DNA of 64,000 nt from Hoeflea prorocentri (lineage in GTDB: Bacteria > Pseudomonadota > Alphaproteobacteria > Rhizobiales > Rhizobiaceae), in the NCBI RefSeq assembly GCF_027944115.1, contig NZ_JAPJZI010000001.1, forward strand, positions 3,596,001 to 3,660,000, given 5' to 3'. A model generated the notes under the pieces. The model saw only the letters and a program-made list of their open reading frames with translations. It did no database searches and had not been told where the DNA came from. The position numbers and the translations under genes are program-made. Of this stretch, positions 17,141 to 25,804 are shown piece after piece (the first letter of the stretch is position 1; the number at the start of each line of letters is the position of its first letter).

Positions 17141-18241
17141 TTGCCTGATATGCGGTTCGCTCCTCCAAATCCATTGCGTATCGCTGACCGCTCCAGTGGT
17201 CTGAACTCGATCAGTGTTCGCAGTTATAACGAACGGCTTGTCCTGTCACTCTTGTTGCAGAATGACGGCATATCGCGAATGGAAATTGGCCAAAGGACAG
17301 GGCTATCTGCGCAAACTGTCTCTGTTATCGTCAGATCTCTCGAGCAAGAAGGCCTCGTCAAAAAGGGAAAAGCGCAGAAAGGCCGTGTCGGCCCACCGGC
17401 TATTCCCTTGTCGCTGAATGCGAAAGGTGCCTATTCCGTCGGCATAAGTCTGGGCCATCGGCAAACTGACGTTGTGCTGATCGATTTCGTCGGGGCTGTG
17501 AAGTTCCACACCACAATTCCCAACTCTTCCAGGACGGAAGGCAGCAACCACACGCAATTCCTGGAAACGGTCCGTGCAGCCATTCAGGCGCTTCCCAGCA
17601 ATCGCGAAAGGATTGCAGGCGTTGGATTGGCTATTCCTGAAGATCGATACGAGTTGAACCTGGCGCCTTATGGAGCCGCGGAAAGATATGAAACTCTGGG
17701 TTCCGAGATCGAGGCTGATTTAGGTGTTGAAGTCTACGTTCAAAACGACATATCGGCAGCGGCCGGCGGCGAGAGCTTATTTGGCGCAGCCAAGCCCTTG
17801 ACAGATTACCTGTTCTGCTATCTGGGGGCTCGACTTCACAATCGGCTGGTTCTCAATCACCAGATATTCAACAGCAACGCCATCCAGAGCCACGACGTCG
17901 GGCTGCTCTATCTTCAGAAACGTCTTGAGGAAAACGGCTTAGACACCAGCGCGCTTTGGGAGAGAGGCGCCCTGTGGCCAGATTTCGGAACAGTCGAGGC
18001 CGACTGGTTCGACACATGCGTTTCACAACTCGAGCAGTCCATGACCGCGCTATCTCAGTTTGTGCCTGTAACCACAATCGTACTGTCATCTTATGCGCCC
18101 AAAGATATTTGCGAGAAAATATCAAAACGGCTGGAAGACCGGATGGATGGCATTCGTGCCATTGCCGGCTCACTGGAAGTCTCCCCCAAAGCCATAGGTG
18201 CCGCGAGCCTGCCCTTCAGTTCGAAATTCATGGTGGAATGA
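17141..18241 (+). CDS. ROK-family transcriptional repressor with degenerate kinase domain
   Basis: About 366 residues. The N-terminal winged helix-turn-helix (RMEIGQRTGLSAQTVSVIVRSLEQEGLV) lies near residues 50-80, followed by a ROK-type actin-like domain. AGGAGG lies six bases before a TTG at 17141, which I take as the start; the ATG at 17150 is the alternative. The ROK sugar-kinase hallmarks are eroded: there is no clear GGT phosphate loop, no GTGIGGG stretch (here YLGARLHNRLVL) and no CxCG zinc motif. It should bind a ligand without phosphorylating it. Its position with the hydrolase, divergent from the ABC operon, makes it the likely local repressor. Confidence 0.85.
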   Translation: MPDMRFAPPNPLRIADRSSGLNSISVRSYNERLVLSLLLQNDGISRMEIGQRTGLSAQTVSVIVRSLEQEGLVKKGKAQKGRVGPPAIPLSLNAKGAYSVGISLGHRQTDVVLIDFVGAVKFHTTIPNSSRTEGSNHTQFLETVRAAIQALPSNRERIAGVGLAIPEDRYELNLAPYGAAERYETLGSEIEADLGVEVYVQNDISAAAGGESLFGAAKPLTDYLFCYLGARLHNRLVLNHQIFNSNAIQSHDVGLLYLQKRLEENGLDTSALWERGALWPDFGTVEADWFDTCVSQLEQSMTALSQFVPVTTIVLSSYAPKDICEKISKRLEDRMDGIRAIAGSLEVSPKAIGAASLPFSSKFMVE

Positions 18242-18380
18242 GACCAAATCGCCGGCAACGCCCAAGATTTCTTCCATCCGGCCCGCGTCACCTATTTCCT
18301 GCCCGACACGCCGTAAATATTCACCATCGAGGTCGCAAACGGCATTGCCCGGCCTCGGATGTGGCTGTAACAATCGGCAT

Positions 18381-18565
18381 TCGGGTTCCAGGCGGGCAAA
18401 GCCCGCCGGATTAAATGGGAACACGGTAGGGACGACCAAATGCGGGCCTGATCCGTGACTGCCCTCGCAACTGTGAGCGCGAGCCGCTTCCACTATGCCA
18501 CTGGGGAAGCCCGGGAAGGCGGAAGTCCAGGCGATGAAGCGCGAGTCAGGAGACCTGCCCGAATA
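18381..18565 (+). promoter_or_regulatory. Cobalamin (adenosylcobalamin) riboswitch
   Basis: The conserved elements occur in order: GGTTCCAGGC at the 5' side, GGGAACACGGT, GACTGCCCTCGCAACTGTGAGC, GCCACTG followed by GGGAAGGC-like sequence, and CGCGAGTCAGGAGACCTGCC at the 3' side, the B12-box region. It lies about 60 bases ahead of the CbiM-like gene. When coenzyme B12 is bound, such leaders normally shut off expression of cobalamin or cobalt uptake genes. The outer limits are approximate. Confidence 0.95.
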
Positions 18566-18627
18566 ACCTGAACAGGCGCAGCACAGCTGCGTCGGCAATG
18601 CACGAAGGGTGCAGGAAAGGAAAGACC

Positions 18628-19311
18628 ATGCATATTGAACCGGGCGTCGTTGACGGCGCCAAACTGGCCTTGAGCTACGCCACCGCCGCCGGCGCAGGCG
18701 GCCTGATGCTGAAAATGGCCTTTGACGACGTAAAGTCCAATGGAGGCGTAGCGGCGCTGGCCATACGCAGCGTGGCGACGACCGTGCTGGTCTTCAGCTT
18801 CTTTGAGATCTTCCCGCATTTCCCCGTCGGGGTTTCGGAGGTTCACTTTATTCTCGGCGCAACACTCTACCTGGTCTTCGGCGCCGGCCCGGCAGCGATC
18901 GGCCTTGCCCTCGGCCTTCTGGCGCAGGGCGTTTTCTTCGCGCCATTCGACCTGCCGCAATACGGCATGAACCTGACGACGCTGGTCTTGCCTCTCTTTG
19001 CCGTCAGCCTTCTGGCCAGGAAGATCATTCCGTCGCACACGGCTTACAAAGACGTTTCCTACAAACAGGCGCTCGCGCTTTCGACCACCTATCAGGGCGG
19101 CATCGTTGTCTGGGTCGCCTTCTGGGCTTTCTACGGCGGCGGCTTCGGAGCGGAGAACCTGGCGCAGATCGGAACCTTCGGTATCGCCTATATGAGCGTG
19201 ATCATCCTTGAGCCGGTGCTTGACCTTGGCATTCTCGCCATCGCCAAGAACTGGGATAATCTGAAGGACAGCCGGCTTTTCAACCGACGTCTCTACAGCG
19301 CTCACGCCTGA
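18628..19311 (+). CDS. CbiM-like cobalt/cobalamin-related ECF transport membrane protein (solitary)
   Basis: 227-residue multi-pass membrane protein beginning MHIEPGVVDG, the N-terminal motif of CbiM/NikM substrate-capture components, where the N-terminal Met-His and a later His bind Co(II). About six to seven hydrophobic helices follow. The ATG at 18628 has AGGAAAGG upstream. The gene is directly under a cobalamin riboswitch, supporting cobalt supply for B12. No CbiN, CbiQ or CbiO gene follows; the next gene is unrelated. Either energising subunits are encoded elsewhere or it works alone. Confidence 0.85.
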   Translation: MHIEPGVVDGAKLALSYATAAGAGGLMLKMAFDDVKSNGGVAALAIRSVATTVLVFSFFEIFPHFPVGVSEVHFILGATLYLVFGAGPAAIGLALGLLAQGVFFAPFDLPQYGMNLTTLVLPLFAVSLLARKIIPSHTAYKDVSYKQALALSTTYQGGIVVWVAFWAFYGGGFGAENLAQIGTFGIAYMSVIILEPVLDLGILAIAKNWDNLKDSRLFNRRLYSAHA

Positions 19312-19325
19312 TCCTCCATACAACC

Positions 19326-19352
19326 GGCTTCCGGAGCCTTGTCCCGGAAGCC
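19326..19352 (+). terminator. Stem-loop after cbiM-like gene
   Basis: Perfect 9-bp inverted repeat GGCTTCCGG / CCGGAAGCC with a 9-base loop, 14 bases after the stop codon. No T tract follows, so it may be a Rho-assisted or weak terminator. Confidence 0.5.
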
Positions 19353-19406
19353 ACCGAATGCCTGAAATCAAGGGCGCTTGCCATTATTCGCACATGCGGG
19401 CTTAAT

Positions 19407-20636
19407 ATGAACCGGCGACTCAACCGGCGGTTCGTCACAGGCTCGACCTTCCGCCTCATCGACCGGAGGGACGTTCTGCGCGGTCCATTTCGCATCCTGC
19501 TTGCAGCACTCTCGATCGGCTTTGTTTCCTCCGCAGACAGCCGGGCGGAAACCGGCGTTCATTCAGACCGGATCGTTCTCGGCCAATCGGCGGCCTTCAA
19601 CGGCCCGGCCGCCTCGCTCGGAACCGCGTTCCGGGACGGACTGAACGCCGCCTTCAAAGCGGTCAACCGGTCGGGCGGCATTCATGGCCGACATATCCGG
19701 CTTATCGGGTATGATGACGGCTATGAGCCGGAACAGGCAATCGCCAACACGAAAAAGCTGATCGACGACGACGCGGTCTTCGCACTGATCGGAGAGGTCG
19801 GCACGCCGACATCGCGCGCCGCCCACCCGCTTTCGGAGAAGGCGGGCATTCCCTTCGTTGCGCCCTTTACCGGCGCCTCGTTCCTGCGTGATCCCGCCCT
19901 TATCACTGCCATCAACCTGCGCGCCTCCTACGCTCAGGAGGCTGAAGCGCTGATCGGATATCTGACCGGTAGCGAGCATATGAGCCGCATCGCCGTCCTC
20001 TACCAGGACGACACGTTCGGGCGGGTCGGGCTGAATGGGGTGCGCGAGGCGCTGAAGCGGCGGGATATGGCGCCGGTTTCGGAAGAAACGTTCCGGCGCA
20101 ACACTACCGCCGTCAAGCGCGCGCTGCTTTCTATCCGCCGTTCACAACCGGAAGCCGTCATCATTGTCGGGCCATACGAGCCCGCCGCTGTATTCATCAA
20201 GACGGCTGCACAAATCGGCTTCGAGCCGACATTCGCGGCGCTGTCTTTTGTCGGCAGCAAGGCGCTGGCCGCGGAACTCCATCCGAATGATCATGCGGTC
20301 GTCGTTTCGCAAGTCGTACCGCTGTTTGACGACCGTACCCTCCCCCTTGCCAAAAACTTCCTCGACGCGCTGACTGCAGCCAATCCGCAGGCCGAGGCAG
20401 GTTTTGTCACGCTTGAAGGTTATATCGCCGGAAGGCTGGTTGCCGAGGCGCTGCGCCGGCTCGGACCGCAGCCGACACGAAGCGCTTTTCTCGATCTCTT
20501 CAAATCGCCTGCCACATTCGACATAGATGGCATGGTTCTGGAATTCGGCCCAGGTGACAATCAGGGCTCCGACCGCGTCTTCCTGACGGCGATCGGCGAA
20601 GACGGCAGCTTTGTCGCCCTGGATGCCGGATTATGA
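19407..20636 (+). CDS. Periplasmic type I binding protein (LivK-like), probable sensor partner of the adjacent cyclase
   Basis: 409 residues with a long basic N-terminus (the true start may be later, e.g. nearer LRGPFRILLAALSIGFVSS, the hydrophobic export signal). The mature domain is a Leu/Ile/Val-binding-protein fold: IVLGQSAAFNGPAASLG, GGIHGRHIRLIGYDDGYEP, then IAVLYQDDTFGRVGLNGV. No permease or ATPase gene is near. Instead its last four bases overlap the start of a membrane adenylate cyclase (ATGA). By analogy with TorT/TorS or LuxP/LuxQ pairs it probably reports a periplasmic ligand to that cyclase (inference). Confidence 0.85.
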   Translation: MNRRLNRRFVTGSTFRLIDRRDVLRGPFRILLAALSIGFVSSADSRAETGVHSDRIVLGQSAAFNGPAASLGTAFRDGLNAAFKAVNRSGGIHGRHIRLIGYDDGYEPEQAIANTKKLIDDDAVFALIGEVGTPTSRAAHPLSEKAGIPFVAPFTGASFLRDPALITAINLRASYAQEAEALIGYLTGSEHMSRIAVLYQDDTFGRVGLNGVREALKRRDMAPVSEETFRRNTTAVKRALLSIRRSQPEAVIIVGPYEPAAVFIKTAAQIGFEPTFAALSFVGSKALAAELHPNDHAVVVSQVVPLFDDRTLPLAKNFLDALTAANPQAEAGFVTLEGYIAGRLVAEALRRLGPQPTRSAFLDLFKSPATFDIDGMVLEFGPGDNQGSDRVFLTAIGEDGSFVALDAGL

Positions 20637-23149
20637 GTGACAATGCCGGGACAACGGATGCGCTTGCCGGTATGCCGGCGACGCGCTTCGGCATAAAGCC
20701 GCAACTCTCCCTCGCGTTTATCGCTATGACAGCGATGACTGCCCTTGTGGGCGCTGTCGCCTGGCTGATCTTTGAGCAGATCGAGCACACGGTTGTCGAG
20801 ATAACCGAACACAGTATTCCTGAAATCACTCTGGCAACACAAATCGCCGATGTCGGAGCCGATATCACGGCCTTCGCGCCGACGATCACCGCCAGCCGAA
20901 CACAGAACGAGCGCGTACGGCGGCGCGACAGGCTGGACGGTGACGGTTCCCGCCTGCGCGATCTCGTCAGCCAATGGACGCATGAGCAGGTCGCTCTCTC
21001 TGCTGCCGCGCGCCTGTCGGAAGCGGCGGACAATATCGCCCGGCAGATCGAAATTGCCGACCGGGCCGTGGAGGACCAGCTCAACCGGGCGGCATCCATC
21101 AACGAACGCAGCGCCGTTCTCGACAAGACCCACACCGCCCTTCTCGACGCATTGGAACCGTTGATAGACGACGCCGTCTTCGAGGTTGTGATCGAGGGTG
21201 AGCAGAGCGCCACCGGCGGGTCGGGCAGCAATGGACAGGACCTGTCGGAACTGATCGACACGGGCGTGATGTCGCTTCTGCATCTCCTGACGCTGCAGGC
21301 GGACGGCAATCTGGCGGTTGGTATTTTGCGGGAGGTGGCCGACACATCCGATCTCGCTCTTCTGACGCCCATGGCGGAGCGGTTTCGCGCCGTTTCCGAG
21401 CGGCTTGAGAGGACCCTTCCCCTCGTTCCCGCAACCATTGACCGAACGGTATTGCAGCAAAACATATCAATCCTGACGGGATCCGGCCTTGGGACAGACA
21501 ATATCTTCGAGCTCAAGCGCACTCAGTTGCAGCAGGCCGAGACGGCGCAAGCCGCACTTGGCGACATACGCATTCAGTCGGCGGCCATTTCGTCTGCAGT
21601 GGCGGAGCTCGTACAGGCCGCGGAGGATGAAAGCCGGCAGACCGCAGCAAGGGCGCGGGACATTATCGGCGGCGGGCACACCGCTATCGCCGCGATCTCG
21701 GTGGCAAGCGTCGGCTTTGCAATCCTGATGCTCATCCTCTTTGTCGGACCGCGGCTGGTGCGCCCGATCGAGCAAACCACAAACACCATGTCGAGGCTTG
21801 CCGCCGGCGACACGGATGTTGCCATTCCGGGCCTTGAGCGGCGTGACGAGATTGGCCGGATGGCCCGGGCGCTGGAAGTCTTCCGCGATATCACAATCGA
21901 GGTTCAAGAGTCGAACCTGCGCGAGATCGAGACCGCAAGGCGGCGTCTCCACGATGCCATCGAGAGCATATCGGAAGGGTTTTCGCTCTATAACGGCGAG
22001 GACCAGCTTGTCGTCTGCAACGACAAATATGGCGAGCTGGTGCATCCCGAAATCGCCGACCGCGTTGAGCCGGGCATGACGTTCGAAGAGATCGTACGCA
22101 TGTCGCTTGATGAGGGATTGATCGAGGAGGCGCGGGGCCGTGAAGAGGAGTGGCTGCGCGAGCGCCTTGCCGTGCATCGCAATCCCGGCCAACCGCATCT
22201 GATGAAACGGTCGAACGGCATGTGGATCATGGTCAGCGAGCGCCAGACCGCCGAGGGCGGGATTGTCGCCGTTTATTCCGACATCACCGAGCTGAAGGAG
22301 CGGGAAAACGAACTGGCGGCCAAGTCCAAGGCGCTCGAAGATCTATCCGGGCAATTGTCGAAATATCTGTCGCCGCAGATCTACCAGTCGATCTTCTCCG
22401 GCCAGCAGGCCGCAACTGTTGCCAGCGAACGCAAAAAGCTCACCGTCTTCTTCTCCGACCTTGAAGGCTTTACCGAAAAGGCCGACCGGATGGAGGCCGA
22501 AGACCTGTCAAATCTTCTCAACGAATATCTGACGGAAATGTCGCAGATCGCGCTGGAGCACGGTGCGACCATCGACAAATATGTCGGGGATGCGGTGATT
22601 GCCTTTTTCGGCGACCCGGTCTCGCGCGGGCTGCGTGAAGACGCTCTCGCCTGCGTGCGCATGGCCATCGCCATGCAGAAACGGCTTGAGGAACTGGCGC
22701 CGAAATGGGCCGCCTCCGGTCTTTCCGAGCAGCTGCAATGCCGTATGGGCATCTCGACCGGCTATTGCACGGTGGGCAATTTCGGCAGCGAGGACCGCAT
22801 GGACTACACCATCATCGGCAGTCCGGTGAACCTTGCATCGCGGCTGGAGACCGCGGCGATGCCGGGCTCGATCCTGATCTCGGCGGAAACGCGCAACCTG
22901 GTGCACCAGGATATCCCGTGCCGGGAACACGAAACACTGGAAATCAAAGGCTTCGCCTACCCCGTCAAATCCTATCTGGCGCTTTTCGATGATGCGGAGG
23001 GTACCGACTATATCAGCGAGCGGAGCGACAATCTGACCATTGATGTTGATCTGGAAGCCATGACCGCATCCGAACGCAAAAAGGCGACGGAGGTGCTTGA
23101 AAAGATCGTCAACAAGCTGAAGGACGGCGATCACGACGAAAGACCATGA
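20633..23149 (+). CDS. Membrane adenylate cyclase with periplasmic sensor, HAMP and PAS-like region (class III)
   Basis: 838 residues. A first TM helix (about 23-46) is followed by a largely helical periplasmic region to about 340, a second TM helix (about 347-370), a HAMP domain (RLVRPIEQTTNTMSRLAAGDTDVAI), a PAS-like segment (RLHDAIESISEGFSLYN), a coiled coil and a C-terminal class III catalytic domain (about 600-780). Both metal aspartates are visible (FFSDLEGF; KYVGDAVIAFF), as are the adenine-selecting Lys (IDKYVGD) and Thr (DYTIIG) and the transition-state Asn/Arg (VNLASRLE), so it should make cAMP. It is coupled to the upstream binding-protein gene by a 4-base overlap. Confidence 0.9.
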   Translation: MSDNAGTTDALAGMPATRFGIKPQLSLAFIAMTAMTALVGAVAWLIFEQIEHTVVEITEHSIPEITLATQIADVGADITAFAPTITASRTQNERVRRRDRLDGDGSRLRDLVSQWTHEQVALSAAARLSEAADNIARQIEIADRAVEDQLNRAASINERSAVLDKTHTALLDALEPLIDDAVFEVVIEGEQSATGGSGSNGQDLSELIDTGVMSLLHLLTLQADGNLAVGILREVADTSDLALLTPMAERFRAVSERLERTLPLVPATIDRTVLQQNISILTGSGLGTDNIFELKRTQLQQAETAQAALGDIRIQSAAISSAVAELVQAAEDESRQTAARARDIIGGGHTAIAAISVASVGFAILMLILFVGPRLVRPIEQTTNTMSRLAAGDTDVAIPGLERRDEIGRMARALEVFRDITIEVQESNLREIETARRRLHDAIESISEGFSLYNGEDQLVVCNDKYGELVHPEIADRVEPGMTFEEIVRMSLDEGLIEEARGREEEWLRERLAVHRNPGQPHLMKRSNGMWIMVSERQTAEGGIVAVYSDITELKERENELAAKSKALEDLSGQLSKYLSPQIYQSIFSGQQAATVASERKKLTVFFSDLEGFTEKADRMEAEDLSNLLNEYLTEMSQIALEHGATIDKYVGDAVIAFFGDPVSRGLREDALACVRMAIAMQKRLEELAPKWAASGLSEQLQCRMGISTGYCTVGNFGSEDRMDYTIIGSPVNLASRLETAAMPGSILISAETRNLVHQDIPCREHETLEIKGFAYPVKSYLALFDDAEGTDYISERSDNLTIDVDLEAMTASERKKATEVLEKIVNKLKDGDHDERP

Positions 23150-23226
23150 ACACACGAACGCAAATTGCGGTCCTTGAGCGGTTCGGTTAGCCTGACCGCG
23201 GCAAACAACAGGAGAAAATCAGGACA

Positions 23227-25107
23227 TTGAGCGGGCCCGTCAAAATCGGCAGGCGCGAGGTGCGGTCCGGCCTGCTTGGCGGGCTGGCAGCGCTTCTTGT
23301 TGCGCTGCTGCTATGGGCCGCGCCGCCGTCAGTCCGGGAGCGGCTGAACCAGCCTGCGGCCGACGCCATCGCTGGGTTCTGGCCGGCATCGTCAACCGAC
23401 CGGATCGTGGTTGTCGATATCGACAGCGCCAGCCTGAGGGATTTCGATGGCAGGCGTTTGTCTCGACGCCGTCTTGCCGATCTGTTCGAGGCCATCGATG
23501 GGCTCGACCCGGCGGTGGTTGCTATCGATCTGGTTCTGGAGCCGCCGTGCTCGCAGTTCGATCCCGATGTCGCACGCCTGCAGGCAGCCCTGGCAGCCCG
23601 CCCGGCAACAATGGGCTTCCTGCTGTCGAGCGACCCGTCTGCCGAGCCGTCGCAGAAAAGCCCGGTCGCCGTCAGCCCGGATGTACGATTGCCGCAAGCC
23701 TGGACAGCGGCGGGCGCCGAAACCACCTGCGCGCGTCTTGTCGAGGCGGCATCGGGTCTCTCGTCCGCTTCGCTTGCCGGCGGTTTCGATGCCAGGATCC
23801 GCACCGCCCCGGCGGTGGTGGCGGTCGGCAACCAGCCCTTCCCGTCCCTTGGCGTCGATGCGCTGCGCCTCGCTATGCGCACCGGCGCGCTCATCCTTTT
23901 TGGCGACCCTCCGATGCTGCGTGTCGGTGACCTTACCGCGCGCCTCGACAGTGCCGGCGATGTCCGGCTGCGCCACTCATCGTCGGCGCAACAGAATGCC
24001 CGTACGATAGTGGCAGCCGACATATTGAGCGGCGAGCATCCGCCCGACATCCTTTCAGGCAAGATTGTCTTTGTCGGCTCGAGCGCCGCTGAACTGGGCG
24101 GCCTTCGCCCTGTTCCCGGCGATCCGGTCAAACCGTCCGTGCAGATACAGGCCGACCTTGCCACCAATCTTCTGCTCGGCAACAGCCCGGTGATACCGGC
24201 GTGGGGCGATAGTGCTTCGCTCGGCGCCGCCATTGTGATCGGAATCGGTCTGGCTTTTCTCGGCGCCATGACACGGCCGCTCGCAGCGGCCGGCTTCACG
24301 CTCGCAGCCGTTGCGGGCTGGCTGGGCTTGTACAGTTTTCTCTATCACGGCGCGCACCTGATGCTCGATCCGGTCGTACCGGCCCTTTCGATGATTGTCG
24401 GCGCCATCGTTGCCAGCACCGCTCAGTTCTCGGCGGTCAGGCGGGCTGAATCCGTCATTCGCCAGCGCTTTGAACAAAGGCTGCCGGGCGCGGTGGTCAA
24501 GAAGCTCGTCGCCGAACCCGATCTTTTGAAGCTGAAGGGCGAGCAGCGTGTCGCCACCTCGATGTTTACCGATGTGGAAGGCTTCACCACAACGACCGAA
24601 CGCGTCAGCCCGCAGGATATGATCCAGCTTCTCGACCGGTATTTCGAAGGGTTGACGGGCATAATCATCGGCTATGGCGGGATGATCGACAAAACCATCG
24701 GCGACGGCATCCATGCGCTGTTCAATGCGCCCGTCGATCTGGAAAACCATGAAGAGGCGGCGCTGTCGTGCGCGCGCGACATCCTTGCTTTCTCGGAGGA
24801 ATTTCGTTCAGAAGGTTTCGCCAAGGAAGCGAGCTTCGGCCGCACCCGCATCGGGATTGAAACAGGCGATGTGGTGCTGGGCGATGTCGGGGTTGCGGAC
24901 CGCGTCGACTACACGGCCTTCGGCTCGTCGGTGAATACGGCCGCCCGGCTTCAAGATGCCAACAAACGTTTCGGAACGTCGATCCTGCTTGGCCCGGGCG
25001 TACGAAAGAGCCTCACGGGAGACTTTGAGGATATGGGCGAGATCGAGTTGCGCGGGATCGGAACGATCCATGCCTACGGCATACGCCTGAAACCCGACAA
25101 CGCCTAA
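23227..25107 (+). CDS. CHASE2-domain adenylate cyclase (class III)
   Basis: 626 residues starting at a TTG. An N-terminal TM helix precedes an extracytoplasmic CHASE2 domain (IVVVDIDSASLRDF ... VVAIDLVLE ... GKIVFVGSSAAELGG) to about residue 315. Three C-terminal TM helices (about 325-400) follow, then a cytoplasmic cyclase domain. The catalytic residues are intact: FTDVEGF and IGDGIHALF for metals, the Lys in IDKTIGD and Thr in VDYTAFG for adenine, and VNTAARL for catalysis. It lies 77 bases after the first cyclase and overlaps the FecR gene tail-to-tail by four bases. The stimulus is unknown. Confidence 0.9.
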   Translation: MSGPVKIGRREVRSGLLGGLAALLVALLLWAAPPSVRERLNQPAADAIAGFWPASSTDRIVVVDIDSASLRDFDGRRLSRRRLADLFEAIDGLDPAVVAIDLVLEPPCSQFDPDVARLQAALAARPATMGFLLSSDPSAEPSQKSPVAVSPDVRLPQAWTAAGAETTCARLVEAASGLSSASLAGGFDARIRTAPAVVAVGNQPFPSLGVDALRLAMRTGALILFGDPPMLRVGDLTARLDSAGDVRLRHSSSAQQNARTIVAADILSGEHPPDILSGKIVFVGSSAAELGGLRPVPGDPVKPSVQIQADLATNLLLGNSPVIPAWGDSASLGAAIVIGIGLAFLGAMTRPLAAAGFTLAAVAGWLGLYSFLYHGAHLMLDPVVPALSMIVGAIVASTAQFSAVRRAESVIRQRFEQRLPGAVVKKLVAEPDLLKLKGEQRVATSMFTDVEGFTTTTERVSPQDMIQLLDRYFEGLTGIIIGYGGMIDKTIGDGIHALFNAPVDLENHEEAALSCARDILAFSEEFRSEGFAKEASFGRTRIGIETGDVVLGDVGVADRVDYTAFGSSVNTAARLQDANKRFGTSILLGPGVRKSLTGDFEDMGEIELRGIGTIHAYGIRLKPDNA

Positions 25108-25736
25108 CGCGGCTCCACGCTGGCAAAAGCACTCGCGATACGTTCATCCGACCAGCGGATGATGTCGGACGCCGGCGCACCGGGGGCTGGAATATCAACT
25201 CCGTCGCCGGACGAAAGGAGTTGCGTTGCGCCTGCAGCCGTCACGCTCAGCGCGCCGCGCTCGACAAAAACGCCAAACACGCCATTGCTCGGACCGGCAA
25301 AGAACCGTGTTCCACGCACGCCGAGCTGGCCGAACACCGTGCGGATGGTCGTTGCTGTCTTGGGCGCGCTTTCGGGCCGGTCGAAAACCATCGCGCCATT
25401 GGAAAGGTCGAACGTGCCGCCAATATCGAGAAGATATTCATCGATGAGCAATTCCGCATCCTCGCCAAGCCGCATATCCGTTTCATCGCCTAAGCGCATC
25501 GCAAGGAAGCTCTGATTGCCGGTCTTGATCAGATCGCGAACCATAACGTCTGCGCCGATGCGCAGGGCAACGGGCTCCTTGCCACGCTCCGCAGTCGCTT
25601 CTCCTGTCAGCGCGGTGACCTCGCCGATTGCATCAGCGGCCAACAGGCGGGACGGCAGCAACATGCCTGATACCGCGACGGAAAGTCCGGCAAGGACGCG
25701 CCGGCGGTTCGGATGTCCAGCAAAAAGGCTACGCAT
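25104..25736 (-). CDS. FecR-domain periplasmic protein
   Basis: 210 residues. A Tat-like signal (NRRRVLAGLSVAVSGML) precedes a FecR domain: GEVTALTGEATAERG, an IGADVMVRDLIKTGNQSFLAMRLGD stretch, and VFGQLGVRGTRFFAG. No transmembrane or anti-sigma segment is present, so it is not a classical FecR regulator but a free periplasmic domain protein. I chose ATG 25736 because GGAG lies just before it; ATG 25748 is the alternative. It converges on the CHASE2 cyclase gene, overlapping its stop, which suggests a shared periplasmic role (inference). Confidence 0.82.
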   Translation of the reverse strand: MRSLFAGHPNRRRVLAGLSVAVSGMLLPSRLLAADAIGEVTALTGEATAERGKEPVALRIGADVMVRDLIKTGNQSFLAMRLGDETDMRLGEDAELLIDEYLLDIGGTFDLSNGAMVFDRPESAPKTATTIRTVFGQLGVRGTRFFAGPSNGVFGVFVERGALSVTAAGATQLLSSGDGVDIPAPGAPASDIIRWSDERIASAFASVEPR

Positions 25737-25804
25737 GTTCTCTCCCATCAGGGTTCAGTACTGCTAGAGATATGCATCATTGTGTGCGGTTTTAAGGCCA
25801 TACT

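Noticed and set aside
24055-24750. Minus-strand frame opposite the CHASE2 cyclase
   Set aside because: It covers the TM and catalytic region of the cyclase in antisense, with no start context or domain.
20633-25107. A CBASS-like or other cyclic-nucleotide defence system
   Set aside because: The cyclases are class III enzymes with membrane sensor domains, not CD-NTases. No effector (phospholipase, nuclease or TM killer) is adjacent.
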